Assembly (NCBI RefSeq): GCF_022701195.1
Contig: NZ_CP078089.1
Coordinates: 1,240,001-1,304,000, forward strand
Source of the DNA: Allobaculum mucilyticum
GTDB lineage: Bacteria > Bacillota_I > Bacilli_A > Erysipelotrichales > Erysipelotrichaceae
Direction of reading: 5' to 3'
DNA length: 64,000 nt
Part shown: piece after piece, positions 20,688 to 33,901 of the stretch
Position numbering within the stretch: position 1 is the stretch's first letter
Layout of the letters: every line of letters starts with the position of its first letter
The notes under the pieces: generated by a model
Told to the model about the DNA's origin: nothing
Databases searched by the model: none
Seen by the model: only the letters and a program-made list of their open reading frames with translations
Made by a program: the position numbers and the translations under genes

Positions 20688-21770
20688 TTAGTTTAATTTT
20701 CTCTTTTTTACAGAGACCATGATCATTCCTGCAGCAAGCAGAGCACCGCCAGCCATGGTAAAGAGCGTTGTTCCTGCACCGCCGGTGTGCGGTGCAGGAG
20801 AGTTGTTTACATCCTGGCTGATAACAAAATCTACATCTGCATCTCCGTTAATAGTGATTTCAACGAGTTTGGTTGAGCGGATATAGTTTGCAGGTGCTTT
20901 TGTTTCTTCCAGGTAGTATGTGCCGGCTGGAAGCTGTCCAAATCTGGCAATGCCGTCTTCGTCAGTTGTGACTTCTTCCCCAACCTGCTCAGTTTTGGCT
21001 TCATCTTTCCAGAGCTTGAATTCCGCTCCAGAGAGGGTAATTCTCGGCTCGTCTTCTTTTTCCGGAGTTTTGATCTTTGTGATCGCCAGTTCATACAGAT
21101 CCGCTTCAACTACATCGCGTGTAGAATCAGGATCTGTTCCATCTACCCAGGCTTCGTTGGTGAAGCTGCCTTTTGTGTCAGCAGGATTGAATTTTGCGTC
21201 ATATTCAACGGTGATCGGAGCTGCATTTTCAATCATCTCGTCTGTGATAACGCCATCGTTATAGAGGGCGAGAAGATCGAGGCTAACGTGGAACTTGCAT
21301 GGAGTTTCTTCTTCATCGCCATTCACGTAGGTATATTTCTCGGATGCAAGAGTAACTCCGTTAATCTTAACTACAGGTGCTTCGCTCATTTCATAGGCAT
21401 CGCTCATCTTGTCATGGAAGGTCAGAGTGTAGCTGCCAGTAACTGTATATCCGCCTTCTTTTTCGATAACCTCATCTGCATGCTTGAACAAACCCTGCGG
21501 AATGTTGGATTCAAGTTTGAAGTTGACCGTTGCTCCAGGTTTAACCGCATTATTGCTTACTTCTTTGCCTTCAACCCACATGGTTTTATCCATGCCAGGT
21601 TTCGATTCCTTCGGATCCTTTTCCTGTGCAGGCGGAATAACAACTGTTACCGAAGATGAATCCGAACCGGTGACGTCGGGTTCATCGTTTGCCAGAGCAA
21701 CGATAGGTCCACCGAGCACGAGAAAAGCTGCCAGCATACTGCACGGTGCTGTGTATTTCATTCGTTTCAT
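20688..21770 (-). CDS. Pilin with D2 and SpaA-type domains, APHTG signal
   Basis: A 360-residue secreted protein. Signal peptide at about 1-28. The D2-like domain (about 60-225) is clearly related to that of the neighbouring 791-residue protein (shared KPGxxVNFxL, CKFHxxLxLxxLYND and AAPITVxY motifs). A SpaA/Cna-B domain (about 228-318) follows, with ITKIK and the E-box YYLEETKAPANY. It ends with APHTG (326-330), a membrane helix and KKRKLN. A likely pilus shaft or minor subunit; the two APHTG proteins probably arose by duplication with loss or gain of the InlB part. The gap to the next gene is only 43 bases. Confidence 0.88.
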   Translation of the reverse strand: MKRMKYTAPCSMLAAFLVLGGPIVALANDEPDVTGSDSSSVTVVIPPAQEKDPKESKPGMDKTMWVEGKEVSNNAVKPGATVNFKLESNIPQGLFKHADEVIEKEGGYTVTGSYTLTFHDKMSDAYEMSEAPVVKINGVTLASEKYTYVNGDEEETPCKFHVSLDLLALYNDGVITDEMIENAAPITVEYDAKFNPADTKGSFTNEAWVDGTDPDSTRDVVEADLYELAITKIKTPEKEDEPRITLSGAEFKLWKDEAKTEQVGEEVTTDEDGIARFGQLPAGTYYLEETKAPANYIRSTKLVEITINGDADVDFVISQDVNNSPAPHTGGAGTTLFTMAGGALLAAGMIMVSVKKRKLN

Positions 21771-21815
21771 ATCAGGTCCTCTTTTTTCTCGTTATCAATA
21801 TTTCGCCTGTTAATG

Positions 21816-22904
21816 TTATTTATTCTGTTTGCGTTTTTGCGTCATCAGGACAAGCAGCATAGTCATACATAATGCAGCTGCAGCAAAAACGGTCATAATG
21901 CCAAAAAGGTTCGCTCCAGCTGCCGTGTTGGTCTTGCCGTTCGACTGACCAGGTTTCTGGGACGACGCATCATCTTCGGTTGTGTCAGAAGAAGAGGAAG
22001 ATGAGTCACTCGTTTCGGAAGATGAAGTATCTTCATCTTCGATTGGACCTTTATCTTTTTCGTTTTTAACAGAGATGATGTATCTGCCGGAATTATTCTC
22101 CGCTTCAACAATCTGATCCTCGTTAATCGAAACGGTATTTCCATCAAAGCAGACGGGAATACCTTCGTCAGAAAGCTTATAGCCTTGGGGCGCTTTTGTT
22201 TCTTTCAGATAAACAGTTCCTTTTGAGGACAGAGTATAGAAGTTTGTCTGACCGGTTTTCTTTTCTCCAGTCAGTACCGCAAGTTCATCTTTGCATTCCT
22301 CGTCTGCATAGATCCGAAATTCAAAAGGCAGACCTGTGATTGCTTTATCGTCTGCATCGGTCTTGAGAACAGCGATATCCGGATATTCCACTTTAGGGAA
22401 GATCTGAATCAGATCGGCATTCTCGCCAGGTGCTGATTTCACTTCTACAACGACTGGCGGATAAAGCCGGAAATTCTTACCATCATTACCAGTCAGCAAA
22501 TACAGTCCAGGCTGCAAGCCGGAAAAGTAAAGCTGTCTGCCAGAACGTTTTGATGGAGCAATCCGGGTAACCGCCTTGTCATCATTAGCAGCCTTAAGAG
22601 CCTGTGCCTCAAGCTGTTCTGCAATTGACTCTTTTTTCTCTGCTTTTAAATCTTCTGACCATTCTTTCAGAAAGTCGCATTCGCCAAATGGATCAGCCAG
22701 TACGAGCTCTCCATTTACAGCTTTTGCTGCCTGGATGAGTTCAAGTCTTTCATCAGTCTTTGGATCTGCAGGACTGGCGGTCAGTTCGACAAGGATCTGC
22801 GCAGTCTCTTCACCTTGAACCTGAAAGGTCGTCTGGCCAATGAACAGAAAAAATACAGTTAACAGGGCAAAACAAATAAACTTATTCTTTTTTTTGTTGT
22901 GCAC
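21816..22904 (-). CDS. Pilin-like surface protein with IFPK pilin motif, no LPXTG
   Basis: A 362-residue protein, first gene of the operon, with a GTG start preceded by AGGGAG. Signal peptide at about 8-30. An N-terminal pilin-like domain ends in IQIFPKVEYP (K171), resembling the pilin motif lysine that class C sortases use. A Cna-B domain follows with VLKTDADDK and the E-box-like VYLKETKAPQGY. Then comes a Ser/Asp-rich stalk (about 290-320) and a C-terminal membrane helix with KRKQNK. No LPXTG- or APHTG-like motif is present before the helix (the local sequence is TNTAAGAN). It may be the backbone with an unusual sorting signal, or stay in the membrane as a base subunit. Confidence 0.82.
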   Translation of the reverse strand: MHNKKKNKFICFALLTVFFLFIGQTTFQVQGEETAQILVELTASPADPKTDERLELIQAAKAVNGELVLADPFGECDFLKEWSEDLKAEKKESIAEQLEAQALKAANDDKAVTRIAPSKRSGRQLYFSGLQPGLYLLTGNDGKNFRLYPPVVVEVKSAPGENADLIQIFPKVEYPDIAVLKTDADDKAITGLPFEFRIYADEECKDELAVLTGEKKTGQTNFYTLSSKGTVYLKETKAPQGYKLSDEGIPVCFDGNTVSINEDQIVEAENNSGRYIISVKNEKDKGPIEDEDTSSSETSDSSSSSSDTTEDDASSQKPGQSNGKTNTAAGANLFGIMTVFAAAALCMTMLLVLMTQKRKQNK

Positions 22905-23552
22905 ACTAAATCACTCTCCCTTACCACCTCCATGCAGTTCTGACTATATTGAAGGTCTGTTTTTATATTATGCCGGTCGCTTATTTTTGAACATATAATA
23001 CAAAATAGAATGGTGAATGTCATATGGGGGTTAGAATGTTCTGGCTGGATCAGCAGGAAGTTCCCTGCTCAGTAAACCGTTTTGTTCTGTACTTTCTAAG
23101 CATGTATGTGAGAGTTCATGAAACCAGCATTAAACAGAAATCAGACTGTCTGCGCCTGTTTAAGCGATGTTCGGCAAATCATACATATCCATCATATTTA
23201 GTTATATTGATGACATTTAAATTTCTTATCTCTTCTTTATGTAACGGGGGCTTTGTACAATTTGTCCAACTGATGCCATTATTGTATTGATCTGTTTTCT
23301 TGTCAACACATGATCTTCCAGGACTATGGAATGCAGGCATTGGCTTTTAAAGTTAGTACTAAAGTCTGAATAATGAATTCATTTAAATTATTGGTTAGTA
23401 TGTAATGTTATTTGGTAGTGATATCATATTATCAAAATAATAAATAGTGTTCCTTTTTTGTCTGATTTCTATGATTCTTTTTACCGATAGCTGCACTCTT
23501 CACCAGGCCGAAGCAGGCCGTAAGCGGTTTTCAAAAGCACGCTCCAGCACGC
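22905..23552. other. A/T-rich region upstream of the pilus operon
   Basis: No convincing gene. The minus strand should hold the pilus promoter; TAATAT near 22963-22968 and TATTAT near 22996-23001 are candidate -10 boxes, but no strong -35 fits. A second purine tract GGAGGTGG lies about 20 bases before the GTG start. An 88-codon plus-strand frame at 23024-23290 has no recognisable domain and poor composition. The region up to the IS has a very low G+C content compared with the neighbours. Confidence 0.5.
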
Positions 23553-23659
23553 AAAAAAAGGGCGCTCTAAATTTTGTTGAGGTTTTGAAACCTGCGAGCT
23601 TTTCAAAAGCTTGAGGTTTCAAAACCTCATTTTTGTTTAAAGGGGAACCTGGACTGTCA

Positions 23660-25108
23660 TTACGTTCCCTTGTCTTCTTTCTCGAACGGCTCCAATCTAA
23701 AGGCTGGCCGATTCAATACGTACAGGACGCGATTTCTGAATCGCTTCCAGTTCGTGTATCCATTCGCGTTGTTCTTGATCTGTTTCACGAGTTTGTTTCG
23801 ATTTTCGATCATAGAAGAAGTCAGCCGGTGATCCTTCCTTCGAGCTTTTCCGTTCTTCTTGTCAACGACGTACTCCGTCTTGACGATCTCGAAAGAATTA
23901 ACGATCTCCCTGAACCAGTTGACTACAGTCTGTCCGAATGCGTTAAGTTCCTTAACCTGGGACCGGTTAAGATCTGCGAGAATGACCTGCAGCCGATCGG
24001 CGGCATCCGCCTTTGTTCCATTTCTAAAGAACTCGCTCAGGGTATTTCGCATTTCATAGGCTTCCGTAAGATCATCGCTGATACTCAGCAGAAGCTCACG
24101 GAGCTCATACTCGTTTAACCACGTCTTGAAGTGGGCATTGTAGGTGCGTTCACCGTTCGGATCAAATACGTTTACCCAAATATCTTTCTTCTTCGAATAT
24201 GGATCTGGATTTTTAATCCTCTTTTTTGCATTGGGCTTAATTCCGAGAAGGTGATTCTGGTGTTTCAGAAGGTAATATTCATCGGACCCTTTCAGGGTGC
24301 CTTTCATCGTCCGGATGCGGACCTCAGTCAGTCGCCTGTTGAATTCCTGCATCACATGGAACCTGTCACAGGCATAGATCGCGTCTGGAAAGAACTTTTT
24401 ACAGACAACCCTGTAAGTCTCGTACATATCCGCTGCAATAAACCGAACTTTTTGTCTCTCTTCCAGCGGGAAACTGCTGAAGAAGTCGATAAGATCCTGC
24501 TTTTTCCGGCTGGGAAGCAGATCAACAGCGGTCTGCGTGTCGTAGTCCAGAAGCATGCATACATAGACTGAGGTTCCCGACTTAAAGGAATAAGTCTCGT
24601 CAAGCTGCAGCACGCGGGGAAGCGTCGTCGCTTTGGGAATCTGGACATGATCGTCGAAGATGTGCTGAACAGTCGTAGGCGAGAGATTATAGCGCTTGGC
24701 AGCTGATGTAAATGTTACGGCTGGGTCTCTCATTTCCTCGAGGACGCATACGACAGTAGAGACCGAGATCCTCTGCTTCTTGAAAACGAAGGGATTAAAT
24801 TCATACCAGGTACGATTACATACCGGACATTTATAGCGGCGGGCATGATAGTTAATCTGACAGCGGCAGTTATGAAGAATTGAATGAGTTATTGTTTTGT
24901 CCACGTAGTTACAGACATTCGGATGCTCATGTCCGCATCTTGGACAGGGTGGATAATCCGGTTTTAAAGTGACGTTGATAATGACTAAATCACCCAGATT
25001 GGTAGACGAAAGACTCTCGACGGCGTTCTGATCTAGTCCATAGAGCTCAAGAACGGAATTTTCGAGAGAAGTTATCGGTACATTACGGGTTTCTGCCTTC
25101 TTGCGCAT
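23660..25108 (-). CDS. ISL3-family transposase, copy B
   Basis: A 482-residue intact transposase, the same protein as in copy A apart from one missing lysine in the SKKKKD run and about five substitutions (for example V to A before AKRYNL, D to N in WVNVF). Zinc finger, helix-turn-helix and the D-D-E triad are all kept, so it could be active. Confidence 0.95.
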   Translation of the reverse strand: MRKKAETRNVPITSLENSVLELYGLDQNAVESLSSTNLGDLVIINVTLKPDYPPCPRCGHEHPNVCNYVDKTITHSILHNCRCQINYHARRYKCPVCNRTWYEFNPFVFKKQRISVSTVVCVLEEMRDPAVTFTSAAKRYNLSPTTVQHIFDDHVQIPKATTLPRVLQLDETYSFKSGTSVYVCMLLDYDTQTAVDLLPSRKKQDLIDFFSSFPLEERQKVRFIAADMYETYRVVCKKFFPDAIYACDRFHVMQEFNRRLTEVRIRTMKGTLKGSDEYYLLKHQNHLLGIKPNAKKRIKNPDPYSKKKDIWVNVFDPNGERTYNAHFKTWLNEYELRELLLSISDDLTEAYEMRNTLSEFFRNGTKADAADRLQVILADLNRSQVKELNAFGQTVVNWFREIVNSFEIVKTEYVVDKKNGKARRKDHRLTSSMIENRNKLVKQIKNNANGYTNWKRFRNRVLYVLNRPAFRLEPFEKEDKGT

Positions 25109-25159
25109 AGTCCTTCCTCCTTAGTGATGGCAGATTCTCACAGGAGGAGAAATGACGCG

Positions 25160-25711
25160 TCACGTTATAGGTTGAAAAATCGAAAAATGCAGAAATCCAG
25201 GAGAAATCATCAGGTAAGGACCGATTTTTACTGCGGAACATGTGAATAGATCGTTGAAAGTGCGCAGTCGTTTAAGAACGGCAGAAAAGCGCTTCTTCAT
25301 CTGGTTTAGAAAGCGGTAGGCCGTCGATGCATCAACCAGTCCGTTGGACTGCTTGGAAACTGGCTTTCCACTGTTGTGAAGCTGAATGATTTCAGCAGCG
25401 GTGTCGCTGCAGATCTGGAAGCTGGGAATGACGAAAAGCGGCAGAACACGATGGGTTCTGCCGCAATGTGGGCAATGGACTCGGTGGATAGTGAGGCTTA
25501 CTACGGTTTGTGCCGATTGGATCTTAACACTTCGGTTGCATGTGTCATGGCGGTACAGTCGATGTCCGCAATCAGGGCAGACAGGATGACCAGCCATAAA
25601 ATGATCGTAGTCCTGGTTGTATTCAGACTGAAGGTGATGTTGGATAGCAGTCGGATCCGAATCTGTATTCTTAAGGAGATCGTTGTTAAGGGGCTGTCCG
25701 ATTGTTATCAT
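25160..25711 (-). CDS. IS-encoded zinc-ribbon protein, copy B
   Basis: A 183-residue protein, identical to that of copy A except residue 6 (Q for H). The start is 35 or so bases from a hairpin with GGACGAAACC/GGTTTCGTCC arms whose loop sequence differs clearly from copy A although the arms and surroundings are the same. Confidence 0.75.
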   Translation of the reverse strand: MITIGQPLNNDLLKNTDSDPTAIQHHLQSEYNQDYDHFMAGHPVCPDCGHRLYRHDTCNRSVKIQSAQTVVSLTIHRVHCPHCGRTHRVLPLFVIPSFQICSDTAAEIIQLHNSGKPVSKQSNGLVDASTAYRFLNQMKKRFSAVLKRLRTFNDLFTCSAVKIGPYLMISPGFLHFSIFQPIT

Positions 25712-26045
25712 ATAGATGCCTTTCTGGGCAGGACGAAACCTTTTGTGTCGCCAAACATCAAAGGGGGTTTCGTCCTTTTTTTACGCTTTGTTACTCCTAA
25801 CTGTATTTCGTGCGGAAAGCTCTTTCAATACCCATAAGTCTCAGAGAGGCGAAAACCTCAAGAAAATGGATAGGGGGGAGGTGTCAGCTTCCAGGGGGCA
25901 TGGTCCGAGCTATGTCTAATGCCCCCCTTCAGCTGACACCTCCCCCCCAGCCTCACGAAGCTTTAAAGGTCGCCTTAGTCTCTTGAGGTTCGCACCTCAG
26001 AAAACTTTATAGGCCTGTGCCCACCTCAAGAAATTTTAGATTGTC

Positions 26046-26090
26046 AAAAAAAGCCCGATGTCTTTGAGAATTGCTTCTCTGACATCGGGC
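26046..26090 (-). terminator. Intrinsic terminator of rrn2
   Basis: Stem GCCCGATGTC (26053-26062) with GACATCGGGC (26081-26090), T run toward the IS on the minus strand. The IS inserted at the last bases of the tract and duplicated AAAAAAAG, so the terminator itself was preserved. Confidence 0.9.
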
Positions 26091-26097
26091 TTATCTG

Positions 26098-26202
26098 TTC
26101 AGCAGCTTCCTATTTTTGCCTTGTGGCTATCGTCGGCGTTGAGCAGCTTGACTGCTGTGTTCGGGATGTTACAGGTATATCCTGCTCGCTATCGCCACTG
26201 CA
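26098..26202 (-). rRNA. rrf: 5S ribosomal RNA (rrn2)
   Basis: 5S gene with the same helix I as rrn1 but the major helix III form CUGU/ACAG (plus strand 26171-26174 and 26155-26158). Identical to the rrn3 5S as far as I can read. Confidence 0.92.
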
Positions 26203-26308
26203 CTAGTATTGATTGAATGGATCTTTCAAAAACAAACATCAGTCGTCCGACACTCTTCAGGCTTACAGTTATTCAACTTCGCTTACGCTGCTTTCTCTCT
26301 CGAATCTT

Positions 26309-29186
<2,878 letters not shown>

Positions 29187-29456
29187 GTTCTCTATAACTT
29201 ATGGTTACTAGTTATGCTTGTTTCGAGATATTTATTTACGTAAGAACTGTTTTCTAACTGTTTCGTTTGACTTTCGGTTATCTTTACAACTTTTCGTCAG
29301 ACCTTACTGTTATGTCTTCTTACTGATGCTCGTTTTTCAAAGATCCATTCTTCTGGAAGATCGCTCTTCCAAAACCTCACAGACAGACTTCACTTCAATA
29401 CTCATTTGCCAGAAATAAGTTTTCTCATCTCTGGGCTTCCTTGTACTTTCTCCTTA
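29187..29456 (-). other. 16S-23S spacer of rrn2, no tRNA
   Basis: Same 270-base spacer as in rrn1, with no visible tRNA. Confidence 0.8.
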
Positions 29457-30984
<1,528 letters not shown>

Positions 30985-31281
30985 ATATTGACTCAACGCT
31001 ATTGCGTTTTGTGATTATGATTGTTCGAGTACTTTCAGTGATTTTAAGAATCGACGTTTGAATGTATATTCGAATTTCTTTGTCTGTCTGTAAAGTTTTC
31101 AAAGAGCCATCATTTGTGAATCACTCGATGTGACCCACAAGGCTTGTATATCATATCACCCTGACTTCTTGCCGTCAACGCTTTTATGTGAATTTCTTTA
31201 TTTGTTTCACAACTTGCGTTTTCTGCGATAAGTAAAGATGATTTGATGACTGAGAGAAGCGATTTCCCTCAGCGCTCAACT

Positions 31282-31310
31282 ATAATAACACCGCTCCAGA
31301 AAGGATGCAA
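31282..31310 (-). promoter_or_regulatory. rrn2 promoter
   Basis: TTGCAT (31305-31310), 17 bases, TATTAT (31282-31287) on the minus strand. The upstream half of the spacer differs from rrn1 and matches rrn3. The boxA-like sequence in the leader is kept near 31091-31106. Confidence 0.8.
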
Positions 31311-31561
31311 GCATTATTTGTGATTTTCTTTAAGAATTTCACGAGTCGATTTCAGACGCCGTTTCAAAGCCGAAACGGTTGTTTGATTAAACCATGTCCC
31401 GGATTCATTGTCAACAAAAAGTCTCCAGGTGGTTTTCGGCAGAAAATTGAAACAGCAGATTCCAACCTTGGGCCGAAAATTTTTCGGTTAGTTGTTCCGG
31501 AAATCCCAAAGAAACACAAAGGCGGAAAAAGCCGCATACTCCAATTTTATATCTATCCGAA
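31311..31561 (+). pseudogene. Unrecognised reading-frame remnant, left part, cut by the IS4 element
   Basis: A frame continuous from about 31410 to the IS4 insertion (NSNLGPKIFRLVV-like core, then PEIPKKHKGGKSR) appears to resume after it as KGFEFYKKSPRLLQNLDLAG when the IS and one target repeat are removed. It then meets a stop near 33350. A related stretch of about 22 codons lies upstream of rrn1. I do not recognise the protein. Low-confidence remnant. Confidence 0.35.
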
Positions 31562-33234
31562 CAATGTCATTAAGTTTAGTTGATTGAGGCCTTTCCTCCT
31601 TGATTGGAGGAGAGGTCTCTTTTCTTTTGTCTTTTTTCTTAGCAGAACATATCGGTTATTTGTTTGTAATATTCGGTTTTTCGGGAATATCAGGTTGTTT
31701 TATAACTCAAATCGTGCGGCCGCTTCGCGGCCCGTTAAGTGACGGAAAGGAAAAATCTTATGCCCTCACTTAACACATTCTGCAACCTGCAGTCGGCTGC
31801 TCTCAAGCGCTTCATCAAAGAAGAAGCATCCAATTCTGACAATCTGCTCCACCCGGATTCTGACTTCTCTCGCTCCCGCAGGCTTTCCGCTGTCGATCTG
31901 GCAGCCGTGGCCTACCAGACGGAAGATCGCTCGATCAACCGATCTCTTCCCATTCTTCCTGATTCTCTGTCCGACGTTTCTTTATCTGCCATTTCCCAGG
32001 GCAGACAGAAAATCAGGTTCTTGCTTTACTCTCACGTCTTCTATCGCATGAACGATTTGTTCTCTTCGGAGGATGACAAAACGTTTCATGGATGGCGACT
32101 ATTGAGCGTCGACGGTTCTGAACTATCAGTCAGCCCCGATGGGAATGACATGTCTACCTATGGCGGATCGAAAAAGGGATCCAAGCACCATTTTTACCTT
32201 GCGAATCCGCTGTATGACGTGCTCAACCATGTTTATCTCGATCTGGTGATGCAGCCAGGTTCTCAGAAGAACGAGGACTCAGCTTTTCTGGAGCTGGCTC
32301 AGCGATACGAAGGAGAAAAGGCGATCTTCATTTGCGACAGAGGCTATGAAGCGCTTATGACTTTCTATCGTCTGAATCAGACCGATAAGCATTTCGTCAT
32401 CCGAATCAAGGACGAATCTTCCTCTACCAGTATTCTGAAGCACTATCCAACACCAGATACTGAAGAATATGACATTCCATTCGATGTGACTTTGACGTGT
32501 AAAAACAACTCCCATGTCAAGGCAAACTGGGAAACCTACAAATACATCTCGTCCTATTCAAAACATCCGGAATTCCAGAATGGAGTGACTGAACTGCCGC
32601 TCCACGGCAGAGTCGTACGCTATAAAACGGTCTGCGAAGGGATTGAGTCTTTCATCACACTTTTTACCAACCTGCCGTTTGATGAATTCACCACCGAGGA
32701 TCTCTGTGAAATCTACCGACTCCGCTGGCAAATTGAGCTCTCGTATCGAGATATCAAAGAGCGGATTGGACTGAAGGATGTGCATGGACGCAAGAAGGAA
32801 CTGGTCATTGGAGAAGTCTTCGCGAAAATGACGCTCTACAACCTGTATTCCCGGATCAGAAACAAGGTTGAAAACAGTCAGGAATTCGCTGAACGCTGCC
32901 GAAATGCCATGAAGAGGAAGTGGGAACAGAAGGCAGATTACGCATTTCTGATCACTGCGGTTCACGCGTTTCTATGGGACAGCGGAGTTTATACCGCAGA
33001 CAAGCTGATCAATTTGATCCTTCATAAGACGCAGTCCGTTCGTCCAGGGCGAGCGGATAAGCGCAAAAAGAAGCGCTGACCAAAAGTTCTGAGAATCGAG
33101 AAAGCCACCAGGTGATTTTTTTAAACAGGTAAATAATCACCCTTTTCGTCGTGCTCGACAGAAATCTGGACGCCAAAAATCACATGTAAGCTTAACGTTT
33201 GAGTGGACCTACCTTATCTAACTTAATGACATTG
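31562..33234 (+). mobile_element. IS4-family insertion sequence (1,673 bp)
   Basis: The ends are inverted repeats, CAATGTCATTAAGTT reading inward from each side. A 9-bp direct repeat CTATCCGAA flanks it at 31553-31561 and 33235-33243. Just inside the left end a hairpin (GGCCTTTCCTCC with GGAGGAGAGGTC, 31588-31614, then a T-rich run) probably stops read-in. One intact transposase gene fills it. Confidence 0.93.
31760..33079 (+). CDS. IS4-family transposase
   Basis: A 439-residue DDE transposase. ATG 31760 is preferred over the GTG at 31739, because AAGGA lies nine bases before it. The triad is D118 (LLSVDGSEL), D193 (FICDRGYE) and E326 in the family signature Y-x2-R-x3-E-x6-K (YRLRWQIELSYRDIK). 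The C-terminal tail is basic. It is complete, and a GC-rich hairpin GGCCGC-TTC-GCGGCC lies just before the ribosome binding site. Confidence 0.93.
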   Translation: MPSLNTFCNLQSAALKRFIKEEASNSDNLLHPDSDFSRSRRLSAVDLAAVAYQTEDRSINRSLPILPDSLSDVSLSAISQGRQKIRFLLYSHVFYRMNDLFSSEDDKTFHGWRLLSVDGSELSVSPDGNDMSTYGGSKKGSKHHFYLANPLYDVLNHVYLDLVMQPGSQKNEDSAFLELAQRYEGEKAIFICDRGYEALMTFYRLNQTDKHFVIRIKDESSSTSILKHYPTPDTEEYDIPFDVTLTCKNNSHVKANWETYKYISSYSKHPEFQNGVTELPLHGRVVRYKTVCEGIESFITLFTNLPFDEFTTEDLCEIYRLRWQIELSYRDIKERIGLKDVHGRKKELVIGEVFAKMTLYNLYSRIRNKVENSQEFAERCRNAMKRKWEQKADYAFLITAVHAFLWDSGVYTADKLINLILHKTQSVRPGRADKRKKKR

Positions 33235-33243
33235 CTATCCGAA

Positions 33244-33557
33244 AGGGTTTGAATTCTACAAAAAGAGCCCGAGACTGCTGCAGAATCTGGATCTGGCAGG
33301 CTCTCATATCAACTCGTATCGCCGTATCCACAAGTTTAATAAAGCGCTTTAGGAAAACGTCATCTTCCCTCTCGAAGACAAGCCCCTGTCAAAGGGCCTC
33401 GGTATCGAAAAGGCAGGCAAAGCTAAAATGGCGTTTCGTGCGAGTCTTATCAAAAAGAAAAAGTAAATTCAAAAAAGCAGCAGGAAAAATGAGTGAAAGC
33501 CAGATCCACCGAGAGTGGACAGAATTCGAAAAGCAGCTGGAATTTACTCCAGCCTAA
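33244..33557 (+). pseudogene. Right part of the IS4-interrupted remnant and short downstream frame
   Basis: The sequence after the IS reads KGFEFYKKSPRLLQ...HKFNKAL, then a stop near 33350, then a further open stretch ending in basic residues near 33465, and a short frame (MSESQIHREWTEFEKQLEF) ending at 33557. A weak terminator-like stem AGCAGCTG...CAGCTGCT with T4 lies at 33530-33582. No known domain recognised; it may be decayed coding DNA. Confidence 0.3.
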
Positions 33558-33734
33558 GAAAAGCTTCTTGGGCAGCTGCTTTTATCATCGTGTTACCCTA
33601 TAGCAACTCTTGCAGGATAATTGCAACAAACCGGAATTCCCCTTTCTGAATCGCATACGTTTTATTGCTTTTCTCCCCTGAATTAAATTCAGTTTAAACG
33701 TTGTAAGTTCAGAAAATATCGCTATTTATTTCCG

Positions 33735-33840
33735 AATTATCGATACTCATTTCGATAATATCGATATTTATGCGCTTAATATCGATATTGAACCTTATAA
33801 TATCGATATTCATTCTACAGAATCGATACTATGATCGATC
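33735..33840. repeat. Array of ATCGAT palindromes with 21-bp period
   Basis: ATCGAT occurs at 33739, 33760, 33781, 33802 and 33822 (steps 21, 21, 21, 20), with one more at 33834 and a variant TTCGAT at 33751. Three units extend to the longer palindrome AATATCGATATT. The spacing is two turns of B-DNA, so all centres face the same side. It ends about 60 bases before the AlbA_2-type gene at 33902 and is a strong candidate operator for that protein. Confidence 0.85.
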
Positions 33841-33901
33841 TCTTAAAGCAAAGCCAGAATCAGAATCTGAACATTCCGATTCTGGCTGGAAAGGAAGCCC
33901 G

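Larger units (their letters stand above)
23561..26045 (-). mobile_element. Complete ISL3-family insertion sequence, copy B (2,485 bp)
   Basis: Same element as copy A in the opposite orientation. An exact 8-bp direct repeat AAAAAAAG flanks it (23553-23560 and 26046-26053). The right target copy is the T-tract (minus strand) of the rrn2 terminator. Since copies A and B each have their own target duplication, they entered independently and do not form one composite transposon around the pilus genes. Confidence 0.95.

Noticed and set aside
23024-23290. 88-codon frame upstream of the pilus operon
   Set aside because: No ribosome site of quality, no motif, in A/T-rich DNA that more likely holds the pilus promoter.
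14514-26045. Composite transposon: two ISL3 copies carrying the pilus operon
   Set aside because: Each IS has its own exact 8-bp target duplication (TTTTCTCA and AAAAAAAG). A composite unit would show a shared duplication only at the outer ends.
33735-33840. CRISPR array
   Set aside because: Units are 6-12 bp palindromes at 21 bp, far below CRISPR repeat and spacer lengths, and no cas gene is present. The same holds for the other short arrays.
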